From: Erysipelotrichaceae bacterium
GTDB taxonomy: Bacteria; Bacillota_I; Bacilli_A; Erysipelotrichales; Erysipelotrichaceae
Reading direction: 5' to 3'
Assembly (NCBI GenBank): GCA_017550145.1
Contig: JAFZQG010000013.1
Coordinates: 1 to 64,000 of the forward strand
Length of the DNA: 64,000 bases
Shown: piece by piece, positions 8,039-17,060 of the stretch
How the letters are laid out: each line of letters begins with the position of its first letter
How positions within the stretch are numbered: position 1 is the stretch's first letter
Made by a program: the position numbers and the translations under genes
The notes under the pieces: generated by a model
Database searches by the model: none
What the model saw: the letters and a program-made list of their open reading frames with translations, nothing else
What the model was told of the DNA's origin: nothing

Positions 8039-9346
8039 ATGTGTACATTAACAATAATCGTTCCGGTCTATAACGGTGAAAAATCATTAAAAAGATGTGT
8101 TGAAAGTATTCTGGCTCAGGACTACAAGGATTTTGAAGCACTGTTAATCGATGATGGCAGCAAGGATGATTCGTATAAGATCATGTCTGAATTTGCCAAG
8201 GAAGATGAAAGAATCATCCCAATCCATAAGGAAAACGGAGGAGTATCTTCGACACGTAATTTAGGTCTGGAAAAAGCCAGAGGCAAGTATATTCAGTTTA
8301 TTGACGTGGATGACTGGCTTCCTTTTGATTCAGCAAAACTGATGGTCAGAGCCATGGAAGAGAATAAGGCCGATATGGTTATCGGCGATTTCTATAGGGT
8401 GGTCGATGATAAGATCTCCAAGAAAGGTTCGATCAGGGAAGGCGGAATGATTACCCGCAATCTCTTTGCGGATAAGATGATGATTACACCGGCTGATTTC
8501 TATTACGGTGCTTTATGGAATAAACTCTACCGTAAAGAGATTATTGATAAATATAAGATAAGGATGGATGAGAATATCAGCTATTGTGAAGATACGATCT
8601 TCAATCTGGAATATCTGCTGCATGCCAATCTGATATATGTTCTGAAGTCCCCGGTCTATTACTATGTCAAGACCGAAGGCTCACTGGTCGAACAGAATCT
8701 CAATATCGAGAATACGGTCAGGATGAAGACCAGTGTCATCAGATACTACAACGATTTCTATAAGAACATCATGGATGAGGATGACTATGAAGAGCGTAAG
8801 CTGATCATCTATGGTTATTTATTAGCTGTCAGTACCGATGCCTTTGCCTTGCCGTTTATCGATAAGGCCAAGAAACTCGGTGATGAGACAGGCGGAAAAG
8901 TATATCTGAGTGATGAACTGGCTGATTCGGAACTTGTCTTCAGTTATCTGTGTAACAATATGTTCAATCAGTTATTAAATGCCATTGGTGAACAGAACAA
9001 AGTAGACAGTACCGGCATCAGAATCCTGTATTATTTATATAAGAGTAAAGAGAAATGTTCATCGGAAGAGATAGCCAGAGTCTGCGGATTAAATGGTCCG
9101 TTATGTCTCATGCATCTGACGAAACTGGTTGCTTCAGGATGTGTGAAGATCAGTGAAGTCAATCTCTTTGATGAAAACAAGGTCCTGTATGAATATATAC
9201 CGGGCAAATATGACGAACTATTCGTTAAAGCGGAAGAAGATTATGAAAGAATCTGCTTTGACGGTCTTAATAACGATGATAAGGAAAAGTTCAGGGAAAT
9301 GCGTAAGATAATCTTTTCCAATATCCGTAAAACACTGCTGAAGTAA
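8039..9346 (+). CDS. Family 2 glycosyltransferase fused to a MarR-like winged-helix domain
   Basis: 435 residues. Residues 1-200 are a GT-A glycosyltransferase: TIIVPVYNGE, DDG at 38-40, metal-binding DVDD at 89-92, WNKLYRKE at 160-167, and CEDTIFN at 183-189 with the presumed catalytic Asp. A helical linker follows. Residues about 326-432 look like a MarR-type winged helix: ILYYLYKSKEKCSSEEIARVCG, a recognition-helix-like GPLCLMHLTKLVASGCV, a wing, and two closing helices. Canonical GtrB proteins end in two membrane helices, and none is present here. The GT domain probably uses a nucleotide sugar or polyprenyl sugar donor; why it should carry a DNA-binding fold is unclear. SD AAGGAG. It is followed closely by the paralogue at 9358. 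Confidence 0.85.
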   Translation: MCTLTIIVPVYNGEKSLKRCVESILAQDYKDFEALLIDDGSKDDSYKIMSEFAKEDERIIPIHKENGGVSSTRNLGLEKARGKYIQFIDVDDWLPFDSAKLMVRAMEENKADMVIGDFYRVVDDKISKKGSIREGGMITRNLFADKMMITPADFYYGALWNKLYRKEIIDKYKIRMDENISYCEDTIFNLEYLLHANLIYVLKSPVYYYVKTEGSLVEQNLNIENTVRMKTSVIRYYNDFYKNIMDEDDYEERKLIIYGYLLAVSTDAFALPFIDKAKKLGDETGGKVYLSDELADSELVFSYLCNNMFNQLLNAIGEQNKVDSTGIRILYYLYKSKEKCSSEEIARVCGLNGPLCLMHLTKLVASGCVKISEVNLFDENKVLYEYIPGKYDELFVKAEEDYERICFDGLNNDDKEKFREMRKIIFSNIRKTLLK

Positions 9347-9357
9347 AAGGAGGATCT

Positions 9358-10116
9358 ATGAAGTTTAGTTTCATTAAGGAATTAAGTCCACATCTCAAAG
9401 GACAGAGTGAAGAAAACGGTATAAGCGTAAGTTCTTCGATCCGTGTTGAATATAACGAAAAAACGGAAAGCTATATCTGTCATTTCAATTCAAACATTCA
9501 GAATAACGGAGATGAAAGAATCATGGCTGTTTCATTTAAGACCGAATTCTTCAATAAAGATGATGAATGCATCAGTACCTACAATCATGATTATCACGGT
9601 ATCTCTTGCCCGATCTATCCGGGAAACAGTGTCAGTTTCGAACACGGTTTCCAGGAAAAGATGGGCAGCAGACCTGTCAGAATATCTATAACTATCACGA
9701 GTATAAAGAACGAACTTGAAGAACCTCCGGTTCATCTGCCGCAGCAGGGCGAATATCTTTATCAGTGCATTAATGATGAATATGTAAACAATATCCTTAA
9801 TAATAAGCCTGTCGAAATCAACGTCGGTCTATCCATGAATATTTCAATGGCTTTCCAGAAGACTGACGATAAGGAATTCATTGACAGATTCGTTGAGGAA
9901 TTTGTGAAAGTCAGATTCTCCGGCGAGGCCGGGGTGTTTATGACTGACAGTTCCAATGGCGTATACTTTACTTTTGCGGATGGACATAAAGCCGGTTTCG
10001 GGATGATCAGATCCGCATATGAAATGAGAGTCCATAACCGTGAATTCCTTTTCCAGCTGGCAGATTGTGAAGGGATGTTTATGATGATGCGGTCTCTGTT
10101 CAACTTCAGACGATAG
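9358..10116 (+). CDS. Cytoplasmic paralogue of the 6634 lipoprotein, function unknown
   Basis: 252 residues, GGAGG at 9349-9353, 11 bases after the glycosyltransferase stop. The order of elements matches the 6634 lipoprotein: a beta-sandwich-like half (NIQNNGDERIMAVSF), then PPVHLPQQGEYLYQ, NDEYVNN, and NGVYFTFADG. However, it starts MKFSFIKELSPHL with no signal peptide or membrane helix, so it should be cytoplasmic. One exported and one internal paralogue bracketing a flippase and a transferase suggest sensing or binding of the same ligand or partner on both sides of the membrane. This is inference. I do not recognise the domain. Confidence 0.75.
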   Translation: MKFSFIKELSPHLKGQSEENGISVSSSIRVEYNEKTESYICHFNSNIQNNGDERIMAVSFKTEFFNKDDECISTYNHDYHGISCPIYPGNSVSFEHGFQEKMGSRPVRISITITSIKNELEEPPVHLPQQGEYLYQCINDEYVNNILNNKPVEINVGLSMNISMAFQKTDDKEFIDRFVEEFVKVRFSGEAGVFMTDSSNGVYFTFADGHKAGFGMIRSAYEMRVHNREFLFQLADCEGMFMMMRSLFNFRR

Positions 10117-10122
10117 TATAAT
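10117..10122 (+). promoter_or_regulatory. -10 element for the Amidase_6-type gene, leaderless type
   Basis: TATAAT starts on the base after the TAG stop of the previous gene (10114-10116) and lies nine bases before the ATG at 10132. No ribosome-binding sequence lies between. Confidence 0.6.
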
Positions 10123-10131
10123 AATAATAAT

Positions 10132-11370
10132 ATGAAAATTTCAAGCCGATTACTGATGATAATGATCCTGTCGACGATGTTTATTCTGACCCTGATCGGG
10201 GGCATCTCTTTAAACGTGTCTAAAAAGGAGAAACCGGATAATGAACCGGTAATCGTCAATCCGGAAAACAAGAAGATCCCTTCATCATTCAAAGGAACGA
10301 TTAGTGATGATTACAGTGTTCCTCAAGAAGTCATGGATGTGATCACATCATATATGGATGCGTATTACACAAGCCTTTATACACTTGAAACAGTTGATAC
10401 AACGGGAATGTTTTCAAGTGATCTGGAAGGCACGATATCCGATCAGGCCATAAAACTCTTGATCGATTCCAGAAAACTCCATGATTTTGATTTTTCTTTG
10501 AAAGCTGCTCATTATGATCTGCGTGTCAGTGACTATGAACAGAATGGAAACAGATACAGAGTCGATATCCTGGAAGATGATTACTTCAGTTTTGCCTTCC
10601 TGAACGGAATCGAATCTTCAGTCTATGATATCGAAAACTATTTTGTGATCGAGAATACGGATGGTGTCTATAAGATCGCTTCATTGGATAAGGTTCAGGG
10701 CTACTACATGTGTATTCATGATGAAGCCGATACGGTTTCAAAAGCAGCCGAGATCCATGATTACTATCTGAAAGAGCTGAAGGATATGCTCGCATACAAT
10801 AATGAGATCCTTAAGGTCAAAGCCGCCAATAAGTCATATGTTGCTTCCAAGTCATCCAGAACACCATATAACAGGGAAGCTGCTCTAGCTTATGCCGATC
10901 AGTATTACCATAAACGTAATCCTGAATGGTATAACTTCTCCGATGAAGGCGGTAACTGTCAGAACTATGCTTCACAGTGTATGTTAAAGGGCAATATTGC
11001 CATGGACTACTATGGTGAGGAACAGTGGAAGTGCTATATCGAAGATCCTGATTATGATCCGGAAGTAAATGAAGAAGAAACAGCTAATGGCCGATCAAGG
11101 TCATGGGTAAATGTCGGATATTTCTATGATTATGCCAAATACAACGAGGGACAGGGCCTGGTAGCGGAGACCAATGTCAATCTCTACTATGCCGAACCGG
11201 GCGATATCATTCTGGTCGGAAACGGAGGCGTAAGCCATACCGTCATTGTTTCCAAGGTGGTTGATGGCCATATTCTGGTCAATTCCAACAGTATCGATAT
11301 GAAGGATTATCCTGTTGAAGCATATACCTATCTGAATATAATTCTGATTAAAATACTGGGTTCAAATTAA
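10132..11370 (+). CDS. Membrane-anchored Amidase_6-type protein (putative cell-wall hydrolase)
   Basis: 412 residues: one N-terminal membrane anchor (about 7-27), an extracellular domain of about 200 residues, then a C-terminal domain (about 248-410) matching the Amidase_6 family. Features are AALAYADQYYHKRNPEWYNF, then GGNCQNYASQC with presumed nucleophile Cys276 (family usually D-C-T-N-F-V-S-Q-C), a SW at 324-325, and GVSHTVIVSKV with presumed catalytic His369, followed by Asn385. The NlpC/P60-like catalytic order is intact. It probably cleaves or remodels peptide bonds at the cell surface; the substrate is unproven. It closes the cluster begun at 6634 and ends at a strong terminator. Confidence 0.82.
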   Translation: MKISSRLLMIMILSTMFILTLIGGISLNVSKKEKPDNEPVIVNPENKKIPSSFKGTISDDYSVPQEVMDVITSYMDAYYTSLYTLETVDTTGMFSSDLEGTISDQAIKLLIDSRKLHDFDFSLKAAHYDLRVSDYEQNGNRYRVDILEDDYFSFAFLNGIESSVYDIENYFVIENTDGVYKIASLDKVQGYYMCIHDEADTVSKAAEIHDYYLKELKDMLAYNNEILKVKAANKSYVASKSSRTPYNREAALAYADQYYHKRNPEWYNFSDEGGNCQNYASQCMLKGNIAMDYYGEEQWKCYIEDPDYDPEVNEEETANGRSRSWVNVGYFYDYAKYNEGQGLVAETNVNLYYAEPGDIILVGNGGVSHTVIVSKVVDGHILVNSNSIDMKDYPVEAYTYLNIILIKILGSN

Positions 11371-11391
11371 GGCGAATGATTCGCCTTTTTT
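11371..11391 (+). terminator. Terminator of the Amidase_6-type gene
   Basis: GGCGAA-TGA-TTCGCC followed by six T, directly after the TAA stop. Confidence 0.88.
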
Positions 11392-11418
11392 GATGGAGTG
11401 ATAATTTTGTGCCAATGT

Positions 11419-11445
11419 TTAGCACTCTTATTGACTGAGTGCTAT
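11419..11445 (+). promoter_or_regulatory. CIRCE operator of groES-groEL
   Basis: TTAGCACTC, nine bases, GAGTGCTAT: one mismatch from the CIRCE consensus bound by HrcA. The nine-base spacer contains the -35 element, so repressor binding would mask the promoter. Confidence 0.96.
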
Positions 11446-11458
11446 AAATAGGTATAAT
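11431..11458 (+). promoter_or_regulatory. groESL promoter
   Basis: -35 TTGACT (11431-11436), 16-base spacer, -10 TATAAT (11453-11458). A vegetative promoter embedded in CIRCE. Confidence 0.9.
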
Positions 11459-11485
11459 AGAGTAGTGTAAGGAGGAAAATCAAGA

Positions 11486-13400
<1,915 letters not shown>

Positions 13401-13425
13401 AAATTTCCGATAAATAATAACGAAG

Positions 13426-13453
13426 AGTTCTCCTCTAACAGGAGAACTTTTTT
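13426..13453 (+). terminator. Terminator of groESL
   Basis: Nine-base stem AGTTCTCCT / AGGAGAACT, loop CTAAC, then T run. Confidence 0.94.
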
Positions 13454-13523
13454 AATATGATGCCTGTGTTTCATCTTGTTGAATAATTATAATCCGTCAT
13501 AAACCAGCGATCTAAAACAAAGT

Positions 13524-13529
13524 TATAAT
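13524..13529 (+). promoter_or_regulatory. -10 element for the DUF6273 lipoprotein gene
   Basis: TATAAT with a predicted start near 13536, directly at the AAGGAG (13536-13541) that serves the ATG at 13551. This is a short but conventional leader. Confidence 0.5.
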
Positions 13530-13550
13530 AAAGATAAGGAGATCATGCAT

Positions 13551-14789
13551 ATGAAGAAGAAAATTCTGATTATAATAATTCTTTCGATCCTGTTAAGCAT
13601 CACGGGGTGTTCAGGCAAGGAAACAGACAAGCCGGAAGATAATTCTGGCAAGATCCCTTCCGGGAACTGGGTCATCCGTTATTTCGGGGATGAAAACGGC
13701 AATTATGTTGAAGAGCTAAACATGACCGATACTTACTATCTGGGAAAGTTCAGCTATATCGAATACAACATCCTCACCTACGGCAGAATGGTATACTTTA
13801 TACTTGATGAAAACGGCAAAGGTACTTTTACCGATTCCTGGGATGAAACACAGGAAGTAAGTTTCGATCAGGATAAGATCGTGTTTGCGGACGGCTATGA
13901 AGCCCCTTATACCAGGAACGGCGATTTCCTGTGGTTCCAGGAAGAGTATCAGGAATATTACAGTGTGATGGAAAATGTTTCGGATGAACTTCTGACAAAG
14001 ATCAAAGACGGCGCTTTCGACTGCGTTGAACTGAATAAGGCAAAAGTCGGTGATCTGGTCGCTCTGGGTACTTTTGATACCTGGTCATATAACGAAAAGA
14101 CCGAGCCTTTGAAATGGCGTGTATTGGACAAGGACGGTGACAACATCCTCATTCTGTGTGAACAGCTGATCGATGTTTTTGCCTATAATACGAATCCGAA
14201 TCAGCAGGATCTTGATAAGGTAACCTGGGAGAACTCATCCTTAAGAAAATTCCTTAACGATCCTGATGGTTTTCTGCTTATGTTTACCGACGAAGAGATC
14301 GCCAGGATGCAGACGACGCATCTGGAAAACAAGGCAGCTAACACAGAGCTGATGAAATACTGGGGAGATTTTGTCGATGATCCGAATATTGATGAGATTC
14401 CAAACTATTCCTCCATGGCCGTGCAGGATCTGCCGGATGATCCGGACACTGACGACAAGGTCTTCCTGCTCTCCTTCCAGGAAGTTGAGAAGTATTTTGG
14501 AGATGCAAGCGACACCTACCAGGGCAGCGGCGGCTATCCGTTTGATTCAATGCCTTACAATCCTAAGTGGATCGCTTATATAACCCAGGCTGTTGAATAC
14601 GATGCCACAGTCGGTTTCGGTATGTATGATTTCAATACCTATGGCGGTGCCTGGATGACACGGACTTTATCGACCGACCACCACGATGAAAAGATGGTCA
14701 CCTACATCACCGGTCAGGGACAGGTGTATTGTTACTTCACCTATATTCCAATGTTTATCAGACCGGCCATGTGGATCAGGACAAACTGA
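13551..14789 (+). CDS. Lipoprotein with C-terminal DUF6273-type domain
   Basis: 412 residues from the ATG at 13551, chosen over 13545 because AAGGAG then has nine-base spacing. Signal peptide with lipobox ITGC (Cys20). The N-terminal half is beta-rich (GNWVIRYFGDENGNYVEELN...), resembling small lipocalin-like stress domains. The C-terminal half follows the DUF6273 pattern: VGDLVALGTFDTWSYN, LKWRVLDKDGDNILILCEQ, VTWENSSLRKFLNDPDGF, FTDEEIARM, DKVFLLSFQEVEKYF, and a final FIRPAMWIRT. The function of DUF6273 is unknown; it is common on surface proteins of gut Firmicutes. Monocistronic between terminators. Confidence 0.82.
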   Translation: MKKKILIIIILSILLSITGCSGKETDKPEDNSGKIPSGNWVIRYFGDENGNYVEELNMTDTYYLGKFSYIEYNILTYGRMVYFILDENGKGTFTDSWDETQEVSFDQDKIVFADGYEAPYTRNGDFLWFQEEYQEYYSVMENVSDELLTKIKDGAFDCVELNKAKVGDLVALGTFDTWSYNEKTEPLKWRVLDKDGDNILILCEQLIDVFAYNTNPNQQDLDKVTWENSSLRKFLNDPDGFLLMFTDEEIARMQTTHLENKAANTELMKYWGDFVDDPNIDEIPNYSSMAVQDLPDDPDTDDKVFLLSFQEVEKYFGDASDTYQGSGGYPFDSMPYNPKWIAYITQAVEYDATVGFGMYDFNTYGGAWMTRTLSTDHHDEKMVTYITGQGQVYCYFTYIPMFIRPAMWIRTN

Positions 14790-14815
14790 TATCAATTAAT
14801 TAATTCAGTATCTGA

Positions 14816-14854
14816 AAGGCTTCGTTTATATCGCTGAATACGAAGCCTTTTTTT
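14816..14854 (+). terminator. Terminator of the DUF6273 lipoprotein gene
   Basis: Ten-base stem AAGGCTTCGT / ACGAAGCCTT around a 14-base loop, then T run. Confidence 0.9.
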
Positions 14855-14900
14855 ATTTTCCTGCGGTAAAATAAATATATCGAAAAAGGAGGAATATCAT

Positions 14901-16739
14901 ATGCCCGGACCAGGAGGATTAGGACCCAGAGGGTTTCTGACCGATGAAGAAAAACAGAATGTTCCAAAAGTAAGCAAGGAACTGATTTTCAGGATACTCA
15001 AATATCTGATGCCTTACTGGTTTCAGCTTCTGCTGGTCTTTGCGATCATCATTCTTTCTTCTGTTTTAGGTTTACTTCCTTCATTGATTACCGCCAAGAT
15101 CATCGATGAAGCGATCCTGGGCAAGGATTTTGAATTACTTATAAAACTGGTAATTCTGGCAATTATAACCTTAGCCGTTTCCAATATCGTCGGTGTTATG
15201 GAATCATTCATCAACAGCTGGGTGTCACAGCGTATCGTCTATGATATGAAGAACCAGATGTTTCAGCATCTGCAGACGATGCCGCATTCTTTCTTCACAT
15301 CTGAGAAACAGGGTGATATCATCACCAGAATGAATTCCGATATCTCCGGTGTGGCAACAGTCATCAGTTCGATTCTGACGAATATCATATCCAATGTCTG
15401 TACAGTTATTACGACGATCGTTGCTTTGTTCAATATCGATGCCAAACTGTCTCTGATCGGTATCCTGGTCATTCCTTTACTGGTTTTGCCGACCAAGTCT
15501 GCCGGCAAGAACCGCTGGCAGCTCTTATCACAATCCAGAGCCAAGGATGATGAACTGAACGATGTGATCAATGAATCGTTATCCGTATCCGGATCCTTGC
15601 TGATCAAACTGTTCACCCAGGAAGAAAACATCAACAAGAAGTTTGACAATATAAACAAGGAAGTCATCGCACTGTCCGTTAAAGAATCAAGAGCCGGATC
15701 ATGGTTCAGAGTCGTTATGGGCATTTTCACTAATCTCGGACCGTTACTTATCTATCTGGCTGGCGGTTATCTGATCATTAAAATGAATGATACGGCCATC
15801 ACCGTCGGTACGATCACCGCGACCGTCAATATGATTAACAGATTATACAGACCGGTCGAATCACTGTTAAATGTTTCTGTCGATCTGACCAGATCCATGG
15901 CTTTGTTCACCAGAATCTTTACTTATCTGGATATGGAACCGGAAGTCAAAAACAGAAAGATCGTTCTTAAACCTTCTTTCGATAAGAAGACAGATATCAA
16001 ATATGACAATGTAGAATTCTATTATTCCAAGGATGTTCCTTTGATCAAGAATCTGTCTTTCAAGGTTCCTTCGGGAAAAATGTATGCGATCGTCGGTCCT
16101 TCCGGATCAGGCAAATCTACGGTAGTTAACCTCTTGCCGCGTTTATATGATGTTAAAGACGGAGCCGTCAAGATCAATGATTTCGATGTCAGAGATCTGG
16201 ATCTGACATATCTTCGTTCCAATATCGGTATGGTCACTCAGGAAGCCTACATGTTCAACGGAACGATCAAAGAGAACCTCTTATTCGCCAAAGCCGATGC
16301 GACCATGGAAGAACTGGAGAACGCCTGCAAGATCGCCAATATCCATGATTTCATCGTCAGCCAGCCTGACGGATATGATACACAGGTAGGCAACAGAGGC
16401 CTGAAACTGTCTGGTGGTGAGAAGCAGCGTCTTTCGATTGCCAGAGTCATCCTTAAGGATCCGAAGATCCTGATTCTGGATGAAGCTACTTCGGCTCTGG
16501 ATTCGATTTCCGAGAGTTCGATTCAGAATGCCTTGGATGTCTTGATGAAGGGCAGGACCTCAATCGTCATCGCTCACAGACTTTCAACAATTCTGCAGGC
16601 TGATCGTATCCTGGTTATTTCTGATGGCCGGATCGTCGAAGAGGGCGAGCACGATGAACTGATCGCCATGAACGGCGTCTATAAGCAGCTTTATGAAACA
16701 CAGTTCAGAAAAGTCATTGAAATGGAGAATTCCAAGTAA
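14901..16739 (+). CDS. ABC exporter, fused permease and ATPase (MsbA/BmrA-like)
   Basis: 612-residue half-transporter expected to dimerise. The N-terminal part carries six membrane helices of the type I exporter fold (first at LLLVFAIIILSSVLGLL). The ATPase domain has Walker A GPSGSGKST, Q-loop MVTQEAYMFNGTI, signature LSGGEKQR, Walker B ILILDEATSALD and the switch HRLST, so it should be active. A Gly/Pro-rich start (MPGPGGLGPRGF) is unusual but preceded by a good GGAGG. No partner half-transporter is adjacent, so it is probably a homodimer. Drug or lipid efflux is the usual role; the substrate is unknown. Confidence 0.93.
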   Translation: MPGPGGLGPRGFLTDEEKQNVPKVSKELIFRILKYLMPYWFQLLLVFAIIILSSVLGLLPSLITAKIIDEAILGKDFELLIKLVILAIITLAVSNIVGVMESFINSWVSQRIVYDMKNQMFQHLQTMPHSFFTSEKQGDIITRMNSDISGVATVISSILTNIISNVCTVITTIVALFNIDAKLSLIGILVIPLLVLPTKSAGKNRWQLLSQSRAKDDELNDVINESLSVSGSLLIKLFTQEENINKKFDNINKEVIALSVKESRAGSWFRVVMGIFTNLGPLLIYLAGGYLIIKMNDTAITVGTITATVNMINRLYRPVESLLNVSVDLTRSMALFTRIFTYLDMEPEVKNRKIVLKPSFDKKTDIKYDNVEFYYSKDVPLIKNLSFKVPSGKMYAIVGPSGSGKSTVVNLLPRLYDVKDGAVKINDFDVRDLDLTYLRSNIGMVTQEAYMFNGTIKENLLFAKADATMEELENACKIANIHDFIVSQPDGYDTQVGNRGLKLSGGEKQRLSIARVILKDPKILILDEATSALDSISESSIQNALDVLMKGRTSIVIAHRLSTILQADRILVISDGRIVEEGEHDELIAMNGVYKQLYETQFRKVIEMENSK

Positions 16740-16740
16740 T

Positions 16741-16754
16741 TGAAAACGTTTACA
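16741..16754 (+). promoter_or_regulatory. cre-like catabolite-responsive element
   Basis: TGAAAACGTTTACA fits the CcpA site pattern TGWAANCGNTNWCA at every position. It begins one base after the exporter stop codon, and no protein gene starts within 300 bases downstream. Either it controls an unseen short transcript, or it is fortuitous. Confidence 0.45.
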
Positions 16755-16872
16755 TCAAAAATTTTCATATATTTTCATGAAATGTAAATAAATTTCACAC
16801 AAATTTCACAATTGTGATATATATTAATACTGTAAAAAGTTTTTCATTTTAAATCCTTTTAGAGTTAAAGAC
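16755..16872 (+). other. AT-rich intergenic stretch, possible small RNA
   Basis: No convincing reading frame. Contains the palindromes TTTCATGAAA and TCACAATTGTGA (16806-16817) and a direct repeat AAATTTCACA. The stretch is closed by a strong terminator at 16873 that belongs to no visible gene except the exporter 130 bases upstream. It may be a long 3' UTR of the exporter or a separate short RNA. Confidence 0.25.
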
Positions 16873-16900
16873 AATAGGACCGTTGAGTCCTATTTTCTTT
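16873..16900 (+). terminator. Terminator upstream of tRNA-Arg
   Basis: Eight-base stem AATAGGAC / GTCCTATT, loop CGTTGA, tail TTCTTTT. Its loop provides the -35 of the tRNA promoter. Confidence 0.85.
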
Positions 16901-16910
16901 TATGTATAAT
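16883..16910 (+). promoter_or_regulatory. Promoter of tRNA-Arg
   Basis: -35 TTGAGT (16883-16888), 16-base spacer, -10 TATAAT (16905-16910), 11 bases before the tRNA. The -35 overlaps the preceding terminator hairpin. Confidence 0.7.
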
Positions 16911-16921
16911 TATAGATGTGT

Positions 16922-16996
16922 GGCCCCATAGTCTAATGGATCAAACAATCCCCTCCTAAGGGATAGTTACAGGTTCGATTCCTGTTGGGGCCGCCA
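16922..16996 (+). tRNA. tRNA-Arg (anticodon CCT)
   Basis: Full cloverleaf: acceptor GGCCCCA / TGGGGCC, discriminator G, encoded CCA at 16994-16996. The anticodon stem ATCCC / GGGAT closes the loop CTCCTAA, giving anticodon CCT (reads AGG). The T arm is ACAGG-TTCGATT-CCTGT. It is transcribed alone between two hairpins. Confidence 0.96.
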
Positions 16997-17008
16997 GCAA
17001 GTTATTCA

Positions 17009-17029
17009 GGCAGCGTCAGGCTGTTTTTT
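17009..17029 (+). terminator. Weak terminator after tRNA-Arg
   Basis: CAGC-GTCAG-GCTG stem extended by G-U pairs, followed by six T. Confidence 0.55.
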
Positions 17030-17045
17030 ATATTCATAGAGGCAT

Positions 17046-17051
17046 TATAAT
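17046..17051 (+). promoter_or_regulatory. -10 element for the 17061 gene, leaderless type
   Basis: TATAAT nine bases before the ATG, with no Shine-Dalgarno in TAAGTAAAG. Confidence 0.55.
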
Positions 17052-17060
17052 TAAGTAAAG

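Noticed and set aside
16806..16817. TCACAATTGTGA palindrome as a second Crp/Fnr site
   Set aside because: The half-sites are everted (TCACA then TGTGA) with no N6 spacer, unlike the clear TGTGA-N6-TCACA at 63407, and no gene promoter is near.
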